A stretch of 64,000 bases of DNA. It comes from Pseudomonas sp. AKS31 (GTDB taxonomy: Bacteria > Pseudomonadota > Gammaproteobacteria > Pseudomonadales > Pseudomonadaceae). Under the pieces are notes generated by a model. It was not told the origin of the DNA. It did no database searches and saw only the letters and a list, made by a program, of their open reading frames with translations. The stretch is from NCBI RefSeq assembly GCF_023634765.1, contig NZ_JAMLFX010000016.1:39275-103274 (forward strand), in the 5' to 3' direction. Shown piece after piece: positions 42,929-50,953 of the stretch. How positions within the stretch are numbered: the stretch's first letter is position 1; the number at the start of each line of letters is the position of its first letter. Made by a program: the position numbers and the translations under genes.

Positions 42929-45268
42929 ATGGCTATCGGATTTAGAATTGCAGCACGGACTCTAAAACACCTTGGGGGCGAACTCATCACGTCAGATGAC
43001 GTCGCGCTTAACGAGTTAATAAAGAATGCTTTTGACGCACGATCACCTCGTGTCCAGGTTCACATCAATGCAGCTGTCGATTTATCAGCGTTAGAACTTA
43101 TCGGTGAACAGGTTCAAGCAAAAGAAATTGACAAAATTGAAGCCACCGAGCGTGTTCGCAAAGCAATTTCAGAAGAGCTGCCGCCGGAAGAGCGGATGCT
43201 GATCATTGCTGAGGCGAAGAAGTGTATCAATCACCAAGAGTTTGTAAGTTTTTTAAATTCGCTCCGTAGTCAACAATATATTACGGTTGAAGACAAAGGG
43301 TGCGGGATGACCGAAGATGATCTGTCTGACAGGTTTTTGGTTATAGGTACTCCTGGAAAGTTAAAGCAGAAGAAAGATGCGCTACCCGGCGAGCCTGTTT
43401 TATTAGGCGAGAAAGGAATTGGCCGTTTATCAATGATGCGTTTAGGTGGTACCGCAAGCGTTGAATCAACTACGCACAATGATATTCTTTGGCACAGAAT
43501 TGATTTCAGGTGGGCTGATTTCGACGATCCTGACCTTTACTTAGATCAGGTCACTGTAGAGGTCAAGAAATCTAAGCAGTCCACACCTGGCGAGAAAGGT
43601 ACGAAGGTTGTCATTACAGATTTGACGTCCAATTGGACGCAAGAGAAAGTAGACGCGTTTATCCATCGGTACATGCGGAGATTACAAGATCCTTTTGCTT
43701 CGGTACGTAAGCCGTATCCGATAGATATCTACTTCAACGGAAAGCGGCAGCCAATTAGTTCGTTACCCAAGTGGTTGAAAGAATGTGCACAATTCGTCGC
43801 TACTATCGAATTCAATCCGTCTGGCTTAGATGGCACAGATGTCATTCTTCGCAGAGTGTTGTCATGGCGAGCAACGAGTTCTGAAGAGGTGAGGACATGG
43901 TCGCGCAAGGAGCTTTCCAATCAGCTCAATGTATCTGTTGAGGTCTTCAACCAACTTGGAAGGTGGACGGCTAGGTGTTTGTGGTTTAATAGAAAGTCTC
44001 TAACGAGCAACGAAGTTGACTTCAATCGTAATCAAATCGCAGAAGAGCTTAATCACTGGTGCGGTGGTTTTGCGATATATCGAGATAATTTTCGAGTAGG
44101 CAAAACAGGGGGGATGGATGACGATTGGCTTGAGTGGGACAGCGGGGCATTAAAGTCGAAGGGTTTTGCATTAAATAGATATCAAACTGTCGGGAGCGTA
44201 AGCATCTCGTCTGAGATGAATCCCTATTTAATCGACTCTGCAAACCGTGAGCGTTTAATTTCCTGCCCTCAACAAGAACTTCTAAAGCATATTTTGGGCG
44301 GAGTGGTTGTCCAAGACCTTCGGATGCATATCAATACTATTAAAGAAGCCGAAGCGAAAATGCTAATCGCAGAGGATTCGACGAACGAATCCTTGAAGAA
44401 GTCCGAGGATAAGCTTAAAAAGACCATAAAAATTGTAAATGATATTGCTCAATACCTTCCAAAAGAGCATAGAGGTAAGCTCATGGAGATTCGTGAGACC
44501 TTGCATAGCCAAGTTGAGTATGTAAACACCATCAAGAACTCTTTGAGCCTATCGCGTGAAACACGTGTGGAACTTCTGGAGTTAGCAAATATTGGGTTAG
44601 TGGTCGAAATCGTCATTCATGAACTATCTCGACTAACAGAGCGAACTGGTGAGCTGCTTGCAGAGTTAAAAAACAGTGGTGACCAGGAGGTGGTTACTGT
44701 TATTGACAACCTTAGATCTCAAATTATCTCCACAAACAAACGGATTCGCACCGTCGACGCTATGAGCCCATCAGGTCGTAATCGTAAGGAACGGTACGAC
44801 CTAGTCGCGCAAGTGGCGGGTATTGCATCCGGCTTTAAAAATCGATTTAAACGTCACCAAATCAGCTCTTCAGTCTATCTGGATGGTATTGAGTCCAACG
44901 AGCCTATGAATGTATTCATGGTCAAGGGTTTGATTGCTCAGACTCTTGAGAATTTAATAACTAACTCAATCTACTGGGTTCAGCAAGGTCTGAAACCAGG
45001 AGAGAAAGAGCGTGAAATTAGATTCGACGTTGACTCGCGCGCGTTGACCGTTAGCGTTACCGATAACGGTCCTGGAGTTGACCCGCGATACGCTAAGGAG
45101 ATATTCAAGCCCTATTTTTCGATGCGGCGAAAAGGTAAAGGTTTAGGACTCTATATAGCCTCGGAGCTTGTCCAATACCATGGCGGAAAAATTTTTATGG
45201 ACGAAAGTGTGGATGATGATGGTCGTCATCGTACTTTCACTATTGAACTACCAAAGGATGAGGTTTGA
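42929..45268 (+). CDS. Double-GHKL ATPase/histidine kinase
   Basis: 779 aa from an ATG with AAGAAGGGG five bases upstream; an ATG 27 bases earlier is also in frame. It carries two Bergerat folds. The first is Hsp90/MutL-like: NELIKNAFDA (N33), EDKGCGMT (D122) and GEKGIGRLSMMRLGG (160-174). The second is kinase-like: H-box IVIHELSRL (H564), N-box LIAQTLENLITNSIYWV, VTDNGPGVD (D712) and GKGLGLYIASELVQYHGG. A coiled coil links them (about 475-560). No membrane segment. The next gene has a receiver-like domain, suggesting phosphotransfer. Confidence 0.82.
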   Translation: MAIGFRIAARTLKHLGGELITSDDVALNELIKNAFDARSPRVQVHINAAVDLSALELIGEQVQAKEIDKIEATERVRKAISEELPPEERMLIIAEAKKCINHQEFVSFLNSLRSQQYITVEDKGCGMTEDDLSDRFLVIGTPGKLKQKKDALPGEPVLLGEKGIGRLSMMRLGGTASVESTTHNDILWHRIDFRWADFDDPDLYLDQVTVEVKKSKQSTPGEKGTKVVITDLTSNWTQEKVDAFIHRYMRRLQDPFASVRKPYPIDIYFNGKRQPISSLPKWLKECAQFVATIEFNPSGLDGTDVILRRVLSWRATSSEEVRTWSRKELSNQLNVSVEVFNQLGRWTARCLWFNRKSLTSNEVDFNRNQIAEELNHWCGGFAIYRDNFRVGKTGGMDDDWLEWDSGALKSKGFALNRYQTVGSVSISSEMNPYLIDSANRERLISCPQQELLKHILGGVVVQDLRMHINTIKEAEAKMLIAEDSTNESLKKSEDKLKKTIKIVNDIAQYLPKEHRGKLMEIRETLHSQVEYVNTIKNSLSLSRETRVELLELANIGLVVEIVIHELSRLTERTGELLAELKNSGDQEVVTVIDNLRSQIISTNKRIRTVDAMSPSGRNRKERYDLVAQVAGIASGFKNRFKRHQISSSVYLDGIESNEPMNVFMVKGLIAQTLENLITNSIYWVQQGLKPGEKEREIRFDVDSRALTVSVTDNGPGVDPRYAKEIFKPYFSMRRKGKGLGLYIASELVQYHGGKIFMDESVDDDGRHRTFTIELPKDEV

Positions 45269-45271
45269 TAA

Positions 45272-47263
45272 ATGACTGAGGCGGTAAATGACGCTGCCGT
45301 GGAGCCTATGGTGATTGAGGCCAGCGCGGAGGTAGTGCCCGAAAAAGCTCTCAAAGTTATTGTCATTGACGATGAGCTTTCGGGGCTGACATCTTTTCAT
45401 CTTAACGAAGTGGTAGGCGATTTCAGAGCTACGCTCGGCGATGTGACATCCCCACAGTTTGAAGAATTCTGGCGGCTGACAGAAGAACTAGGTGGTCTAC
45501 CCGATACCGATAAATATGACGACGAAAAAAAACAGGCTTATCTGCAATCTGATAATTTTGTTCAAAGTGTCCTGCTAAACGCTCAGTTTGAAGCCAAAGT
45601 TGAAGACGAGTACAAGCAGTGGCTTAATCCTTTTTTAGAAAGATCGAAAGAGGTTTCACAGCTTAAAAATGCGCTTGAGGGTGCGTTTGCTGCTCCTGAA
45701 TTTGAATTGTTTTTTGAAAAATCTCGTCCCACCAAGCACACCGATTTGCTGGCCTACGATTTAGTAATTTTTGACCTGGTATTACAAAAAAGTGCAGGTG
45801 CGGTTGATCAGCTTGTTGAATACTTGAAAGGGCTAAGTGATTCTCAGCCCGAACAGTTACCCAGCATAATTGTTATGTCTAGCCGTAGTGAGTTGATCTC
45901 CGAAAAGATGAGGTTCAGCACTCAATCCAAAATTAGCGCGGCCGGATTAATCTTGCTGCCTAAAAAGGAAGTATTTAAAGAAAACTTCGGTTCGGCAGGC
46001 ATTCGTCTCAACTATCAACAGCTCCAGCGTCAGAAGGAAGCCGCGCAGCACATGCGGAAGTTTATGTCGGTGTGGACAGCTGCCCTAGAACAAGCGCAGA
46101 CCCTTGCAGAGGCTACGCTTTGGAACTTGGACGCTGCGGCTATGCAGGAAATCCACCTGAGCGCGAGTCTAGACAGTGATCCTTACGATGGGCATCTTAG
46201 CGAATATTTGGCTAAAGAATATTTGTGGCATGTAGAGTGCTCGGCGCAAGTTTCAGAGGCAATCAAACAGCTAGACATCTGCTTTGAGCAGCAACTAGTC
46301 AGGGATGCAAAAAAAACGCCATCTATTGTCACGCGGCTGTTGGCATCGTTTGTGAATCCTGGAACTGCCCGAGATCTTGTTTCGCACTTTAATTGGCTTG
46401 GTTTTCCCCTTGAGCAAAAATTTCTTGCAAAGGATGATGAAGAGATATTAGCTAATTTCAGCCGCTTATTGCCATTTGGAGCTGTATTAGGGTCCGCAAA
46501 GGATGACCGCAAGAGTGAGTATTTGGTGCACATCACGCAGCAGTGTGACATTCTAAGCGTAGTTCGCTCAGCTTCAGATGGTTTTACTGCGAAGTTTGCA
46601 GTGGCACGTGCAATTCAGGTTAGTGATAGAAGTATCCCTGATCACGATAATCAGGAGATAGTTGCCAAAGGTCTTAAGGTTGACGGTAAGGAGTTTGACC
46701 TTAAGCTCGCTAAAGGGAGCATTCTCGCCTTGCCGGCAGGTATGCTAATCAGCTATCTGCGTGCAAACGCGTATGACATTGTCGGCCGACTTCGTCATGA
46801 AATTGCCAACCAATTCCTGGTCGGTACCGCTAATCATATGACCCGTCCGGCAGCTATTAAGGCCACTCGGTCGCAAGTACTTATGGTAAAGCTTTATTTG
46901 TTTGGGACAAGCCTCGAAGGCGGTCCGCTAGTCCCCTTTATTCAAAATGGTATAGATCACCTGAGCATTGGGCTCAGTAAGAAGGGCAACAGTTTTTATT
47001 TTTCCGATGACTCTAGTATGAATGTTGCGCTCTGGATCAAGAGTCTAGTAGATCTGCCTTATGCTAAGTCCCTAGATGCGCTTAATCTCGTTAATTCGCT
47101 CAGTGTCGGAGTTGGAAATAATAACTGTATTGAGAGTATAGTGAGTATGAAGGTTGTTGAAAGTCCGCTCACCGACGTTGAACGGGATAGCATTTACAAT
47201 GCGGCTAACGCCAAAATTCGCAACAATGTGTGGCTTCTTGCAATCTGTGAAGAGACCGTCTGA
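45272..47263 (+). CDS. Receiver-like protein with large insertion and C-terminal domain
   Basis: 663 aa, three bases after the kinase stop. Receiver elements are present but split: VIVIDDELSG (D33, D34), then a charged helical stretch of about 120 residues, then YDLVIFDLVL (phosphoacceptor D168), IIVMSSRS (S203) and LILLPKKE (K231). A normal receiver has only about 20 residues between the first two elements. Residues 250-663 have no domain I recognise and may be the effector. Proposed partner of the preceding kinase. Confidence 0.7.
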   Translation: MTEAVNDAAVEPMVIEASAEVVPEKALKVIVIDDELSGLTSFHLNEVVGDFRATLGDVTSPQFEEFWRLTEELGGLPDTDKYDDEKKQAYLQSDNFVQSVLLNAQFEAKVEDEYKQWLNPFLERSKEVSQLKNALEGAFAAPEFELFFEKSRPTKHTDLLAYDLVIFDLVLQKSAGAVDQLVEYLKGLSDSQPEQLPSIIVMSSRSELISEKMRFSTQSKISAAGLILLPKKEVFKENFGSAGIRLNYQQLQRQKEAAQHMRKFMSVWTAALEQAQTLAEATLWNLDAAAMQEIHLSASLDSDPYDGHLSEYLAKEYLWHVECSAQVSEAIKQLDICFEQQLVRDAKKTPSIVTRLLASFVNPGTARDLVSHFNWLGFPLEQKFLAKDDEEILANFSRLLPFGAVLGSAKDDRKSEYLVHITQQCDILSVVRSASDGFTAKFAVARAIQVSDRSIPDHDNQEIVAKGLKVDGKEFDLKLAKGSILALPAGMLISYLRANAYDIVGRLRHEIANQFLVGTANHMTRPAAIKATRSQVLMVKLYLFGTSLEGGPLVPFIQNGIDHLSIGLSKKGNSFYFSDDSSMNVALWIKSLVDLPYAKSLDALNLVNSLSVGVGNNNCIESIVSMKVVESPLTDVERDSIYNAANAKIRNNVWLLAICEETV

Positions 47264-47272
47264 AAATTTAAT

Positions 47273-47297
47273 GGCCTGTACATTCAGGCCTTTTTTT
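47273..47297 (+). terminator. Rho-independent terminator
   Basis: GGCCTG/CAGGCC six-base stem with a six-base loop, followed by seven T, ten bases after the receiver gene. It lies between convergent genes. Confidence 0.88.
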
Positions 47298-47321
47298 CAT
47301 TAACCTTTGGAAGGGAGGAGT

Positions 47322-48257
47322 TTAGTCGGAAATATGGATCTCAACTTCATCGCCTTCAATGAAGATGTAGTCTTTCAAATTGTCAAATTGAGAGTCGCTT
47401 CTATACCCTTTGAATTCGCCAAATAGGGTTTTGAATCTTATATTTTCGTTTATGGCATAACCGTATACGTTTAATCCAGAATTATATAGTCCATCAGTTC
47501 CCTTCGGGTAATTTGGGTAGAGCTTCGTATTGTAGTTGGGTTTCAAAAGGCTGATAAACGCTTTTTCAGCATCTGCGATAATCGGTGGCATACGAACTTC
47601 AGTTGTAAGGTCTTCCCATTCGTCTTCGGGTTTCAATATGTGCATGTGAACCGGAGAAACCTCAAACAGAAATAACACTATTTCATCACTTAAATGTGCT
47701 CCGGGATAGCGTTGGGGTTCCTCACTCAGTATTTTCATCCGGGCTTGATGACCTTTTGCCAAAAGCCTCTCATAGCTATCTTGGTTATTCGCTATGCCAA
47801 TGTAAAGTAAGTCGTAGTTAGAGACCTCTGGGGCGTTATGAAAGCCCTCTAAGTATTCAGCTCCTCTCGATTTTTCCCAGTATATAGAGTCAGGGGTGAG
47901 AGACTTGTGACAGTTTATTAGGTTGGAGCCCGGGAGTCGATTGCCAACTTGGATATCAAAATCACCCCACGCAACTGTAAAGCGGTTGGGTAATGAAGGG
48001 ATTTGATCGATAAATATCTTGCCGAAATCCTTCACCACTCCCCCTACTGTGATTGTTACCGAGAGGGTGTTTTCGGCCTCGTTAGCGACAATATCTTCGA
48101 ACTTGGTAAGCGGACGTGCGCCTATCATATAGAAGTTGCTTGTTTTTAACCTGGCTGCAATATGCTTATTTCTGACGTCGGTGAGATTCTTAACTTCTCT
48201 ATTGGTAAATGGTGGGTATACGGTTTCCAGAAAAGCTAGTTGGCTTTTGAAACTCAT
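47322..48257 (-). CDS. GIY-YIG-like protein, last island gene
   Basis: 311 aa. YDLLYIGIANNQDSYERLLA followed by KGHQARM, and later DAEKAFISLLKPNYN, follow the GIY-YIG pattern (YIG, a basic residue, then Glu and Asn), though the first GIY element is altered to YDL and His may replace Arg. This suggests a nuclease or derived fold at about 145-255. The N-terminal 130 residues and the C-terminal tail are not recognised. It is convergent with the kinase operon. A homing-type or defence nuclease is possible. Confidence 0.5.
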   Translation of the reverse strand: MSFKSQLAFLETVYPPFTNREVKNLTDVRNKHIAARLKTSNFYMIGARPLTKFEDIVANEAENTLSVTITVGGVVKDFGKIFIDQIPSLPNRFTVAWGDFDIQVGNRLPGSNLINCHKSLTPDSIYWEKSRGAEYLEGFHNAPEVSNYDLLYIGIANNQDSYERLLAKGHQARMKILSEEPQRYPGAHLSDEIVLFLFEVSPVHMHILKPEDEWEDLTTEVRMPPIIADAEKAFISLLKPNYNTKLYPNYPKGTDGLYNSGLNVYGYAINENIRFKTLFGEFKGYRSDSQFDNLKDYIFIEGDEVEIHISD

Positions 48258-48520
48258 GTTCTATCCTAAAAATTATCAGCCGAAAAGGCTTACCGAGATG
48301 ATTGTGATCTTACACCGCTGTGGGAAAACAACCCATTTGGTTACGCATCGGAAGAGCCAGCTTTCCTGGTCAAAAAGATCTGTTGTGTTCCGATTGCGGG
48401 AGTATAGATCACGATTTGTCGACGGCGCTGTCAATCCATCGTAGCTAGCGGAAGTCGTCCGAGATTTCATCTGTCAATGCTTGGAAATTTTCAGATCCTA
48501 ACAGTCAATCATCAAGTGCG

Positions 48521-48619
48521 AGGTTGACAGTCACACCGTTAATCCGAAAAATTGGTGCAAGCTCATACATACCGGGCCGCATAGCGTGTCAACCTATGAT
48601 GAGGGTAGGTGATACACGA
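48521..48619. other. Right junction of genomic island (attR) with repeats
   Basis: Contains AGGTTGACAG (48,521-48,530, direct copy of 22,748-22,757) and TGTCAACCTA (48,587-48,596, inverted copy of the left-end motif), and ends where the hrpB tail begins. The remaining gap 48,258-48,520 shows no gene. Confidence 0.65.
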
Positions 48620-48685
48620 AATTACTGGCCGGACGATCCCTTGGTCGCCGAAGCCACAGCACGGGCAAAACCTCGGGGCACTTGA
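48620..48685 (+). pseudogene. hrpB: Displaced native 3' end of hrpB
   Basis: Reads NYWPDDPLVAEATARAKPR, then GT and TGA, which is the expected family ending after KGRYPK. It has no start codon and is not translated as such. It marks the position of the right junction to within a few bases. It adds 21 codons, the same number as the island's substitute tail. Confidence 0.92.
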
Positions 48686-48813
48686 GCAGCAATGGCAGCG
48701 CGCCATTAGCCCATCCGCCCTAATTGCCCCTGTCCGAGCCGCCTCCTAAAGTGGCGGCCCGAACAATAACAAGTTGCTGCCTGGCAACGTGTACCCAAGG
48801 AACGGAACTGCTC

Positions 48814-49386
48814 ATGTCATCTTTCTTCAAGTTCAAGAAGTTGATCTTCTTGTCGGCTGCGCTGCTGTTCGCCTTCAATTCGGCAAATGCCGAAGAGCCC
48901 AACCCTGTAGGCGACTGGTGGATTATCTACGGCAATGGCGTGGCCCAAAAAAACATCATGTATGTCGCCGATGCCACGTCGGTAGTGCCTTCTGAAAAAA
49001 CCAAAGGCGCGACCATGGTGGCGGTTACGCTGGTTTATGAAGAGCCGGGCAAACCAATGATCGACGTGTACAACCTCGAAGCCCAGTGCTCTACGGGCAA
49101 GGTGCGCTTTATCAATGGCCAATCCGTCGAGCGTCTGGCTTACACCCTGCGCCATCTGAAAGTTGCCAATCAATGGCAGACCCCGAAAGAGTTCTGGGTA
49201 CAGCAAGCGCTGAAGTTTGCCTGTGCGCCGGGCAGTCGAGCAAAAAACGACATGGCCGCCGTGGGCAAGATGGAATACCTGCAGATGATCGAGATGCTGC
49301 AGCAGATGTTCTTCAAACTCGCACCGATTCAGGAAAAGAGCCAGATGATGGACAACATCGACAGTCTGCTCGAACTGAAAAAATAA
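48814..49386 (+). CDS. Secreted protein of unknown function
   Basis: 190 aa with a signal peptide (MSSFFKFKKLIFLSAALLFA..., cleavage after SANA). Mature part includes DWWIIYGNGVAQKNIMYVAD, two Cys that may pair (AQCSTGK and FACAPGS) and a C-terminal helical part rich in Met. This surface-adhesin-E-like or CNP1-like layout is common among periplasmic proteins. A longer frame begins 90 bases upstream, but the signal peptide fixes the start. It probably forms an operon with the lipoprotein 13 bases downstream. Confidence 0.7.
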   Translation: MSSFFKFKKLIFLSAALLFAFNSANAEEPNPVGDWWIIYGNGVAQKNIMYVADATSVVPSEKTKGATMVAVTLVYEEPGKPMIDVYNLEAQCSTGKVRFINGQSVERLAYTLRHLKVANQWQTPKEFWVQQALKFACAPGSRAKNDMAAVGKMEYLQMIEMLQQMFFKLAPIQEKSQMMDNIDSLLELKK

Positions 49387-49399
49387 GCCGGGACAGCCA

Positions 49400-49825
49400 A
49401 TGACTTACATACGCTTATTGTTGGCCGCTCTGTTGGCCGCCTTGCTCTTGACTGGCTGTTCCGCTATTGCGCAAAGCCGCTGGGAAGGGCGTGATATGCA
49501 GGAAGCGCTGGACTTGTTCGGCACGCCCGATTCGATGCAAAAGGAAATCGCCCCGAACGGCGAACCCTTGGCGGTGCTGACCTGGTACAAGTCCGCGAGC
49601 TGGACAACCACCGAAGCGGCCGGCACCTCGATGAACCATACCGGCAATGGCATGGTGTACACCGAGTATTACCAACAGGTCGGGCACAGTTCCGATTGCA
49701 AATTGCAGGCGAAGATCAACCAACAAAAGAAGATTGCGCAGTTCCTGATCGAAGACGGGCGGCTCCTGCATGGCAAGTGCCTCAACGTCAGGTTTGTCCC
49801 CGGTTATATTCCCCCAGGAATGTGA
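49400..49825 (+). CDS. Predicted outer-membrane lipoprotein
   Basis: 141 aa with a lipobox LLLTGC (Cys at about 20). The segment DMQEALDLFGTPDSMQKEIA resembles the BamE/SmpA-type start of small lipoproteins, although the remainder does not match. Two further Cys (SSDCKLQ, HGKCLNV) may form a disulfide. The 3' end overlaps the convergent LysR gene by 22 bases. Confidence 0.72.
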   Translation: MTYIRLLLAALLAALLLTGCSAIAQSRWEGRDMQEALDLFGTPDSMQKEIAPNGEPLAVLTWYKSASWTTTEAAGTSMNHTGNGMVYTEYYQQVGHSSDCKLQAKINQQKKIAQFLIEDGRLLHGKCLNVRFVPGYIPPGM

Positions 49826-50733
49826 GCGGTCTGGGCGGTCAGTTGTTCGCGGCAATAATCGGCGAACAACTGCGCCGGTTTGGTCAGTTGCCCGCGCTTG
49901 AGCCACGCCGCCACCAGCCCTGAACCGGTGACATCTTCGACGATATCCACGCACACGACTTTCTTGCCGTCGTACGTGCATTCCGAATGCGGTTTGGTCA
50001 CCAGAATCGAAAAACCGAAACCCTGGCCGACCATCCCGCGCACCATCTCGATCGACGGCGAGCTGAACTCGATGCGCGGCGTTAATCCAAGCTCTTCGAA
50101 GAGGCTGACAAAATAGGTCCGGCTCGGCTGCACATCGAGCAGGATCATCGGATCCAGACACAGATCGCGCAGCGAAACCTGCTTGTACTGGGCAAAACGA
50201 TGATCCGCCGGCAACAGCGCATACGGCCGTTGCGCCGGCATCAGCGGTTCGGTCTGGATGGTCGCATCGAGCTCGTGTTCGTACAGAATCACCAGATCGA
50301 ACGCCCCCGAGGTCAGGCCTTGCACCAGCTCTTGCTGCTCGCCGTCGCGGATGCGGATTTGAACCCCCGGATACAGCGCCGAGAACCCCGCGATCAACTG
50401 GGGCAAGTACAACGGCGCAACCGTTTCGAAACAGCCAATATCGATCTGCCCGGCGACCACGTCATTGTCGGCCAGGGCGTTCTGCTCGAACTCCTTGGCC
50501 ATGCGCAGCAGTTCCTGCGCCTTGCGCAGAAAGCGTGCACCGCTCGGCGTAAGGGAAACCCCTTGCGCGTGATGGCGGATCAGCAGTTGCACGGCGAAGC
50601 TGTCTTCCAGCGCCTTGATCGCGGTGGAGATCGCCGGTTGCGCGATGTACAGCTTGCGCGAGGCCTCGGCGACGCTGCCGCATTCGACGGTAGTGATGAA
50701 GTATTTCAACTGACGCAAATTGTAGGCGGCCAC
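49804..50733 (-). CDS. LysR family transcriptional regulator
   Basis: 309 aa. N-terminal winged helix-turn-helix (about 5-62: SVAEASRKLYIAQPAISTAI) and C-terminal substrate-binding domain. It is divergent from the aldehyde dehydrogenase gene, with 220 bases between the starts, so it probably controls that gene and perhaps the downstream transporter. The inducer cannot be inferred. Confidence 0.9.
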   Translation of the reverse strand: MAAYNLRQLKYFITTVECGSVAEASRKLYIAQPAISTAIKALEDSFAVQLLIRHHAQGVSLTPSGARFLRKAQELLRMAKEFEQNALADNDVVAGQIDIGCFETVAPLYLPQLIAGFSALYPGVQIRIRDGEQQELVQGLTSGAFDLVILYEHELDATIQTEPLMPAQRPYALLPADHRFAQYKQVSLRDLCLDPMILLDVQPSRTYFVSLFEELGLTPRIEFSSPSIEMVRGMVGQGFGFSILVTKPHSECTYDGKKVVCVDIVEDVTGSGLVAAWLKRGQLTKPAQLFADYCREQLTAQTAHIPGGI

Positions 50734-50953
50734 GGCAAACCTCAGGACGAGCGGACTCGACTTCCAAGCAATTTGTGCGCCGCCACGTCCGTTGCGCGAC
50801 GATGTTCTTATCCCTCAACCATAGCCACCCACGCAGCATTTGGGGGAAGTCATTGCCCAGTGTTTTTATTGCCTGCGAAGACATTTTTACTATTTTTAGC
50901 CCCCGCGAGGCTGAGCGACCATCGATGGACAATAACCTCCAGGAGCATCCGTC

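Larger units (their letters stand above)
22703..48619. mobile_element. Genomic island of about 25.9 kb inserted in hrpB
   Basis: Bounded by the broken hrpB end on the left and the displaced hrpB C-terminal codons on the right. It encodes three tyrosine-recombinase-type proteins at its left end and defence-like cargo. The interior is visibly more AT-rich than the flanks (especially 37-48 kb) and has no REP elements of the types found on both sides. No conjugation genes or phage structural genes are seen, so it is not an ICE or prophage. Confidence 0.9.

Noticed and set aside
42929..47263. Calling the kinase/receiver pair Detocs
   Set aside because: No TPR-bearing kinase, no separate receiver-only protein and no phosphorylase-type effector visible.
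22703..48619. Prophage or ICE
   Set aside because: No capsid, tail, lysis, relaxase or type IV secretion genes.
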